DNA of 64,000 nt from Streptomyces prunicolor NBRC 13075 (GTDB taxonomy: Bacteria; Actinomycetota; Actinomycetes; Streptomycetales; Streptomycetaceae), in NCBI RefSeq assembly GCF_000367365.1, contig NZ_BARF01000008.1, forward strand, positions 62,001-126,000. The letters run 5' to 3'. Under the pieces are notes generated by a model, which did no database searches, was not told where the DNA came from, and worked only from the letters and a program-made list of their open reading frames with translations. Positions 59,450 to 64,000 of this stretch are shown here, one piece after another; position 1 is the first letter of the stretch, and the number at the start of each line of letters is the position of its first letter. A program made the position numbers and the translations under genes.

Positions 59450-60778
59450 GTGCCAGCAAGTGCAACGCAGACCCTGCGAGTCGCCGTCCTCGCGGATTCC
59501 GACACCCGGTGGAAATGGGGTTCGCTCACCGCGAACCGCATCGCTCCGCCGAATTCGGACATCTCTTTGGACGGGTACCTCCTGCGGGGTCGTGCCACCC
59601 CAACAGCCCGCCAGCTGAAGGAAGTCGGCGTCACCGCGGACTCCCTCCGCGAGGTGACCGCCGTCGAGTTCCTGCGTGCCATGGAGCGAGGCGACGAAGA
59701 CCAGTACGACCTCCTCGTCCTCTCCCTCGTCGGCGGCGGGGTCCAGGCGATGCTGCACGGTCTGGCCCGCGCCTGGGACGGACGCGCCAAGCGCCCTGTG
59801 GTCGTCACCGGTTACGTCGGAGTCGTCTACGAGAAGCTCACCGACGGCCTGCTGCTGCGCCACGGCGCGGACCTCGTCCTCGCCAACTCCCGCCAGGACG
59901 CGGACCGTTTCAAGGCGGTCTACGACGGTGTCGGCGCCGACTCCGACGCGGTCACCGAGGTCGCCCTGCCGTTCCTCGGCGGGGACGCCTACACCGGCGA
60001 GTGCGGCCGGAACGATTCATACACAGTGGTCTTCGCGGTGCAGCCCTCGGTGCCGGACAACCGCCGGGACCGTAATTACCTGCTCGACCGGGCAGTTCAG
60101 CACGCGCGGCTCCACCCGAACCGCGAGGTCCTCCTCAAGCTGCGCTCCAAGCCCGGCGAACACACCACGCACATCGAGGAGTTGCCCTACCAGAAGCTGG
60201 TCCAGGGCAAGGACCTGCCCGCCAACTTCCGCCTGGTGTACGGGCACATGGGCGAGGTGCTCGACCGCACCGACCTCCTGGTGACCGTCAGCTCGACGGC
60301 CGCCCTGGAGTCCCTGCACCGCCGCATCCCCACCGTCGTGCTGACCGACCTCGGCATCCGCGAGGGGCTCGGCAACCACCACTTCGTCGGCTCCGGGTGC
60401 CTCGCCTCCTGGGACCAGCTCGACGCCGGGTACCGGCCGGTGCCGGACGCGGAGTGGGTGGCCCGGCAGGGGGTCGCCGCCGAGGGGTCGTACGAGACGG
60501 CCTTCGACGCGGCCCGGGAGCGGATCACCAAGCTGCTGGCCGGGGACGGCATGCCCGCCCTCACGCCCTACTACACGCCCGAGACCGCGCCCGGCTATCT
60601 GCCCGGCATCCTCGCCCGCCACCACCTCGGCCCGGACGGCACCCCGCTGCCCGGCGCCCCCGCCGCCGACAAGGAGCCGGGCCCCGTCCGGCAGATCGTG
60701 CGCCGGGCCGCGCGCGGCGCCTACCGCCACGGCGTGCAGCGCGTGGCGCCCGTCATCCGCCGGATGGGGGAGCTGTGA
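59450..60778 (+). CDS. DUF6716 putative glycosyltransferase
   Basis: A 442-aa GT-B-like protein I recognise as the DUF6716 family found in ulosonic/sialic acid loci of actinomycetes. It starts LRVAVLADSDTRWKWGSLTA. A middle KLRSKPGEHTTHIEELPY segment resembles the KPHP region of polysialyltransferases, and TVSSTAALESLHRRIPTVVL near 295 is the S-T nucleotide loop. GTG 59450 has no ribosome-binding site; TAGCGT ends 7 nt upstream, so leaderless translation is possible. Its end overlaps a GTG at 60775. It heads the rightward half of the locus. Confidence 0.8.
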   Translation: MPASATQTLRVAVLADSDTRWKWGSLTANRIAPPNSDISLDGYLLRGRATPTARQLKEVGVTADSLREVTAVEFLRAMERGDEDQYDLLVLSLVGGGVQAMLHGLARAWDGRAKRPVVVTGYVGVVYEKLTDGLLLRHGADLVLANSRQDADRFKAVYDGVGADSDAVTEVALPFLGGDAYTGECGRNDSYTVVFAVQPSVPDNRRDRNYLLDRAVQHARLHPNREVLLKLRSKPGEHTTHIEELPYQKLVQGKDLPANFRLVYGHMGEVLDRTDLLVTVSSTAALESLHRRIPTVVLTDLGIREGLGNHHFVGSGCLASWDQLDAGYRPVPDAEWVARQGVAAEGSYETAFDAARERITKLLAGDGMPALTPYYTPETAPGYLPGILARHHLGPDGTPLPGAPAADKEPGPVRQIVRRAARGAYRHGVQRVAPVIRRMGEL

Positions 60779-60780
60779 AC

Positions 60781-60810
60781 GCCACAGCCGCGCACGCCAC
60801 AGCCGCGCAC
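60781..60810 (+). repeat. Two 15-bp tandem repeats before the cytidylyltransferase gene
   Basis: GCCACAGCCGCGCAC occurs twice in tandem between the DUF6716 stop and the ATG at 60841. In the frame of the next gene it would encode ATAAHATAAHA if a GTG at 60775 were used. Confidence 0.85.
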
Positions 60811-60840
60811 GCCAAGACTTCCGCTCAAGGAGCACATCCC

Positions 60841-62157
60841 ATGGGAGTAGAGCCCCTGTCCAACTCGCAAGCAGGCCAAGGCGCTTCGGTGCGTCGGGTG
60901 CTCGCGGTGATCCCCGCGCGCGGCGGCTCCAAGGGCGTCCCCGCCAAGAACCTCGCCCCCGTCGGCGGAGTGCCGCTGGTGGCCCGCGCCGTGCGTGAGT
61001 GCCGGGCCAGCCGACTGGTCACGGACGTGGTCGTCTCCACCGACGACCAGGCCATCGCCGCCGCCGCCCGCCAGGCCGGCGCCGAGGTCGTGCTGCGCCC
61101 CGCCGCCATCGCCGGCGACACCGCGACCTCCGAGGCCGCCGTCCTGCACGCCATGGACGCCCACGAGGCGCTGCACGGCGCGGCTGTCGACGTCGTCCTC
61201 CTGGTCCAGTGCACCAGCCCCTTCATCGTCCGCGAGGACGTCGACGGCATCGTGAACGCGATCGTCGCGAACGGCGCCGACACCGCGCACACCGTCGCCC
61301 CCTTCCACGGCTTCGTGTGGCGCGACGCGGACGACGAGGCGACCCCGGTCGTCAAGCCCGCCCGCACGGACGAGGTCGGGGGCGCCACGAAGGTCGCCAA
61401 CCCGCCTGTCACCAGCGGCGGTTACGGCGTCAACCACGACAAGTCGTTCCGCCCGCGCCGCCAGGACCGCCCCCAGGACTTCCTGGAGACCGGCGCGGTG
61501 TACGGCATGGACGCGGCCGGCTTCCGCAAGGTCGGCCACCGTTTCTTCGGCCGCACGGAACTCGTCCGGACCGACCCCGCCCGCGTGTTGGAGATCGACG
61601 ATCCCCACGAGCTGGCCAGGGCAAGGGCGTTGGCGCCGCTCTTCGACGCGGACCGCCCCGGCTCACTCCCGACCGCCGACGACATCGACGCGGTCGTACT
61701 CGACTTCGACGGCACCCAGACCGACGACAGGGTGCTGATCGATTCCGACGGACGGGAGTTCGTCTCCGTGCACCGCGGAGACGGCCTCGGCATCGCGGCC
61801 CTGCGCAGGACCGGCCTGAAGATGCTGATCCTGTCCTCGGAGCAGAACCCGGTCGTCGCCGCCCGGGCCCGGAAGCTCCAACTCCCGGTCCTGCACGGCA
61901 TCGACCGGAAGGACCTCGCACTCAAGCAGTGGTGCGAGGAGCAGGGCATCGCGCCGGAGCGCGTGCTCTACGTCGGCAACGACGTCAACGACCTCCCGTG
62001 CTTCGCCCTCGTGGGCTGGCCCGTGGCGGTCGCGAGCGCCCACGACGTCGTACGCGGCGCCGCACGCGCGGTCACCACCGTGCCCGGTGGCGACGGCGCT
62101 GTCCGAGAGATCGCCAGCTGGATCCTCGGCCCCTCTCTCGATTCCCTCACCAAGTAA
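60841..62157 (+). CDS. neuA: Bifunctional CMP-sialate/ulosonate cytidylyltransferase with C-terminal KdsC-like HAD phosphatase
   Basis: A 438-aa fusion. The N-terminal cytidylyltransferase (~20-240) has LAVIPARGGSKGVPAKNLAP and LLVQCTSPFIVREDVDGIV. The C-terminal HAD domain (~265-420) has VLDFDGTQTDDRVLIDSDG (nucleophile DxDGT), MLILSSEQNP and YVGNDVNDLPC. It would dephosphorylate a 9-phosphate ulosonic acid and activate it as the CMP-sugar. ATG 60841 has AAGGAG 9 nt upstream; GTG 60775 would add 22 residues. It is followed after 14 nt by the synthase gene. Confidence 0.92.
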   Translation: MGVEPLSNSQAGQGASVRRVLAVIPARGGSKGVPAKNLAPVGGVPLVARAVRECRASRLVTDVVVSTDDQAIAAAARQAGAEVVLRPAAIAGDTATSEAAVLHAMDAHEALHGAAVDVVLLVQCTSPFIVREDVDGIVNAIVANGADTAHTVAPFHGFVWRDADDEATPVVKPARTDEVGGATKVANPPVTSGGYGVNHDKSFRPRRQDRPQDFLETGAVYGMDAAGFRKVGHRFFGRTELVRTDPARVLEIDDPHELARARALAPLFDADRPGSLPTADDIDAVVLDFDGTQTDDRVLIDSDGREFVSVHRGDGLGIAALRRTGLKMLILSSEQNPVVAARARKLQLPVLHGIDRKDLALKQWCEEQGIAPERVLYVGNDVNDLPCFALVGWPVAVASAHDVVRGAARAVTTVPGGDGAVREIASWILGPSLDSLTK

Positions 62158-62171
62158 GGAAACCCGCTGTC

Positions 62172-63110
62172 ATGAGCAACAACTCCCGTCTGCGCCAGTT
62201 CGGTTCGAAGACCGCAGGCCCCGGCCACCCCGTCTACGTCGTCGGCGAGATCGGCATCAACCACAACGGTGAGCTGGAGAACGCCTTCAAGCTGATCGAC
62301 GCCGCCGCCGAAGCCGGCTGCGACGCCGTCAAGTTCCAGAAGCGCACCCCGGAGATCTGCACCCCGCGCGACCAGTGGGACATCGAGCGCGACACCCCCT
62401 GGGGCCGCATGACCTACATCGACTACCGCCACCGCGTGGAGTTCGGTGAGGACGAGTACCGCCAGATCGACGACTACGCCAAGTCGAAGAACATCGACTG
62501 GTTCGCCTCCCCGTGGGACACCGAGGCCGTCGCCTTCCTGGAGAAGTTCGACGTCCCGGCCCACAAGGTCGCCTCCGCGTCGCTGACCGACGACGAGCTG
62601 CTCCGCTCGCTCCGCGCGACCGGCCGCACGGTGATCCTCTCCACCGGCATGTCGACCCCGAAGCAGATCCGCCACGCGGTCGAGGTCCTCGGCTCGGACA
62701 ACATCCTGATGTGCCACGCCACTTCGACCTACCCGGCGGTGGCCGAGGAGCTCAACCTCCGCGTCATCAACACCCTCCAGGCCGAGTTCCCGAACGTCCC
62801 GATCGGCTACTCCGGTCACGAGACGGGCCTCCAGACCACCCTCGCCGCGGTCGCGCTGGGCGCCACCTTCGTCGAGCGTCACATCACCCTCGACCGCGCC
62901 ATGTGGGGCTCGGACCAGGCCGCCTCCGTCGAGCCGCAGGGCCTGACCCGCCTCGTCCGCGACATCCGCACCATCGAGGCCTCCCTCGGCGACGGCGTCA
63001 AGAAGGTCTACGAGTCGGAGCTCGGCCCGATGAAGAAGCTGCGCCGCGTCAACGGCGTGGTCGCCGAGGCCGAGATCGCCGCGGCGGCGGGCGAGCCGGT
63101 CGCGGTCTGA
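62172..63110 (+). CDS. neuB: NeuB-type N-acetylneuraminate/Kdn (9-phosphate) synthase
   Basis: A 312-aa TIM-barrel enzyme condensing phosphoenolpyruvate with a hexose (phosphate) to a nonulosonic acid. Motifs are VVGEIGINHNGELENAFKLI, DAVKFQKRTPE, WFASPWDTEAVAFLEKF, GYSGHETGLQTTLAAVALGA and FVERHITLDRAMWGSDQAAS, with metal and PEP ligands intact. It ends after the barrel and lacks the ~60-residue C-terminal SAF (antifreeze-like) domain of typical NeuB (~345 aa). With the HAD-fused cytidylyltransferase next door, Kdn-9-phosphate synthase is the favoured reading. Confidence 0.92.
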   Translation: MSNNSRLRQFGSKTAGPGHPVYVVGEIGINHNGELENAFKLIDAAAEAGCDAVKFQKRTPEICTPRDQWDIERDTPWGRMTYIDYRHRVEFGEDEYRQIDDYAKSKNIDWFASPWDTEAVAFLEKFDVPAHKVASASLTDDELLRSLRATGRTVILSTGMSTPKQIRHAVEVLGSDNILMCHATSTYPAVAEELNLRVINTLQAEFPNVPIGYSGHETGLQTTLAAVALGATFVERHITLDRAMWGSDQAASVEPQGLTRLVRDIRTIEASLGDGVKKVYESELGPMKKLRRVNGVVAEAEIAAAAGEPVAV

Positions 63111-63174
63111 GTCTGTCCGAACCATCAAGCGCCAGCGCCAGCGTCACTTACGGTCACGGGACGGTCGTACGACA

Positions 63175-64000
63175 ATGAGCCCCCACGCCGGCACCGCCGG
63201 CCTCACCCCCCACACTCTCGCGTTCGTGGAGAGTCCGGTACAGCTTCTGAACGTGCTGGAGTGGGCGCACCTGCGTGCGCCCAGGGCCGAGGAGGCACCC
63301 GGCGGGGGGCTCACCCTCGTGGTCCTGTCACCGACCGACCCGATGACCCGCGGCCAGCTGCGCCGCATGGCCGACCTCGCCCGCGACGAGGGCCACACCG
63401 TGCGCTGGGAGGAGGCGCGGGGCGGACCCGCGGCCCCCTTCCAGACGATCGGCGGCCTCACCGGGCTGCTGCGCAAGGCGGACCGGATCGTGATGGGCGA
63501 CCCGTTCTCGCGCTACGTACAACTGCTGCTGACCATCACCAAGGCACGCGAGCTGGTGGTGGTCGACGACGGCACCGCGACGATGGAGTTCGTCGCCCAA
63601 CTGGCCAGCGGCGAACGCCTGGTCCGCTGGCACCGCAAGGGTGGCCGCCCCGGCCCCCGCGACCTGATCTTCGCCCCGGTGTCCTCGGTGGCCCGCCGCC
63701 GCCTGACCCCGAGCACCCGCCGCACGGTGGAGGTCTTCTCGTCGATGCCGATCGAGACGACCCCCGAGGGCGTCACGATCACGGCCAACGCCTTCGCCTG
63801 GACCCGCGCCACCTTCGGCCCGCCCCGCATCACCAAGGGCGCGGACATGGTCGGAACGTCCTTGGTGGAAACGGGAGTTGTGGACAACGACCGCTATCTG
63901 GAGGCGGTCGCCACCCTCGCCAAGACCCACGGCGCCACCCGCTACTTCGCCCACCGCCGCGAAAGCACGGAGAAACTCCACCGGCTGGCGGTGGACACGG
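63175..64000 (+). CDS. Polysialyltransferase-like glycosyltransferase (3' end beyond window)
   Basis: At least 275 aa, open to the window end. It starts LTPHTLAFVESPVQLLNVLE, matching the beginning of polysialyltransferase/GT52-like proteins. ADRIVMGDPFSRYVQLLLT and RELVVVDDGTATMEFVAQL (the DDG.. motif) follow. The nucleotide-binding KPHP-equivalent is appearing as TRYFAHRRESTEKL at the edge. ATG 63175 has no obvious ribosome-binding site. It lies 64 bp after neuB and belongs to the rightward operon. It is a second polymerase candidate beside the gene at 56940. Confidence 0.8.
   Translation, partial: MSPHAGTAGLTPHTLAFVESPVQLLNVLEWAHLRAPRAEEAPGGGLTLVVLSPTDPMTRGQLRRMADLARDEGHTVRWEEARGGPAAPFQTIGGLTGLLRKADRIVMGDPFSRYVQLLLTITKARELVVVDDGTATMEFVAQLASGERLVRWHRKGGRPGPRDLIFAPVSSVARRRLTPSTRRTVEVFSSMPIETTPEGVTITANAFAWTRATFGPPRITKGADMVGTSLVETGVVDNDRYLEAVATLAKTHGATRYFAHRRESTEKLHRLAVDT

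Overview
The window is chromosomal DNA from a Streptomyces-like actinomycete. It has very high GC, G/C-rich third codon positions, frequent GTG starts, ATGA/GTGA start-stop overlaps, and hallmark actinobacterial families: conservons, DUF4328, DUF742, an SCO4848-type membrane protein and a DUF6716 glycosyltransferase. The gene order around the succinate dehydrogenase operon and the sialic/ulosonic-acid genes resembles, from memory, the S. coelicolor SCO4847-SCO4882 core region. I cannot verify that here.

Layout. 1-12.5 kb holds a partial D-Ala-D-Ala carboxypeptidase, a small membrane protein plus metallophosphoesterase, a solute-binding protein, an anti-sigma-type ATPase, a two-component system divergent from an MMPL transporter, a membrane protein/DCC oxidoreductase/TetR operon with twin operators, a VOC protein and a Uma2 nuclease-like protein. 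12.6-16.1 kb is sdhCDAB. 16.3-24.8 kb has an OHCU-decarboxylase-like protein, a GH20 hexosaminidase, small Streptomyces proteins, an MFS exporter, a Gfo/Idh oxidoreductase and an ECF sigma factor with a 69-aa partner.

24.8-48.4 kb looks accessory and lies between two paralogous ECF sigma loci. Two conservons (cvnABCD plus P450s) face away from each other. Between them lies a ~360 bp inverted repeat carrying eight mirrored 13-bp sites and two mirrored outward promoters. One promoter faces a candidate 26-aa peptide and a zinc-ribbon/XRE regulator, the other faces a cupin gene and conservon 2. Next come a PucR-type regulator, a TrpA-like protein with the catalytic Glu changed to Gln, a degenerate ATP-grasp-like protein, and a 5.66-kb two-gene cassette flanked by 29-bp direct repeats. 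The cassette encodes an AAA ATPase with a PD-(D/E)xK-like C-terminus and a 1317-aa HSP90-type ATPase with C-terminal repeats, so it is a candidate defence/conflict module. Several enzymes in this block (two P450s, TrpA, ATP-grasp) lack residues their families need, which suggests sensing or scaffold roles.

48.6-54.5 kb holds the second ECF sigma with a membrane-anchored partner, an L,D-transpeptidase lipoprotein, a LysE exporter, and a flavin monooxygenase divergent from its likely TetR repressor across twin operators. 54.5-64 kb is a cell-wall glycopolymer locus: methyltransferase, acyltransferase, polysialyltransferase-like proteins, GT2, DUF6716, a CMP-ulosonate synthetase/HAD phosphatase fusion and a NeuB-type synthase. 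It is consistent with poly-Kdn (teichulosonic acid) synthesis. I saw no tRNA, rRNA, CRISPR array, transposase or integrase.
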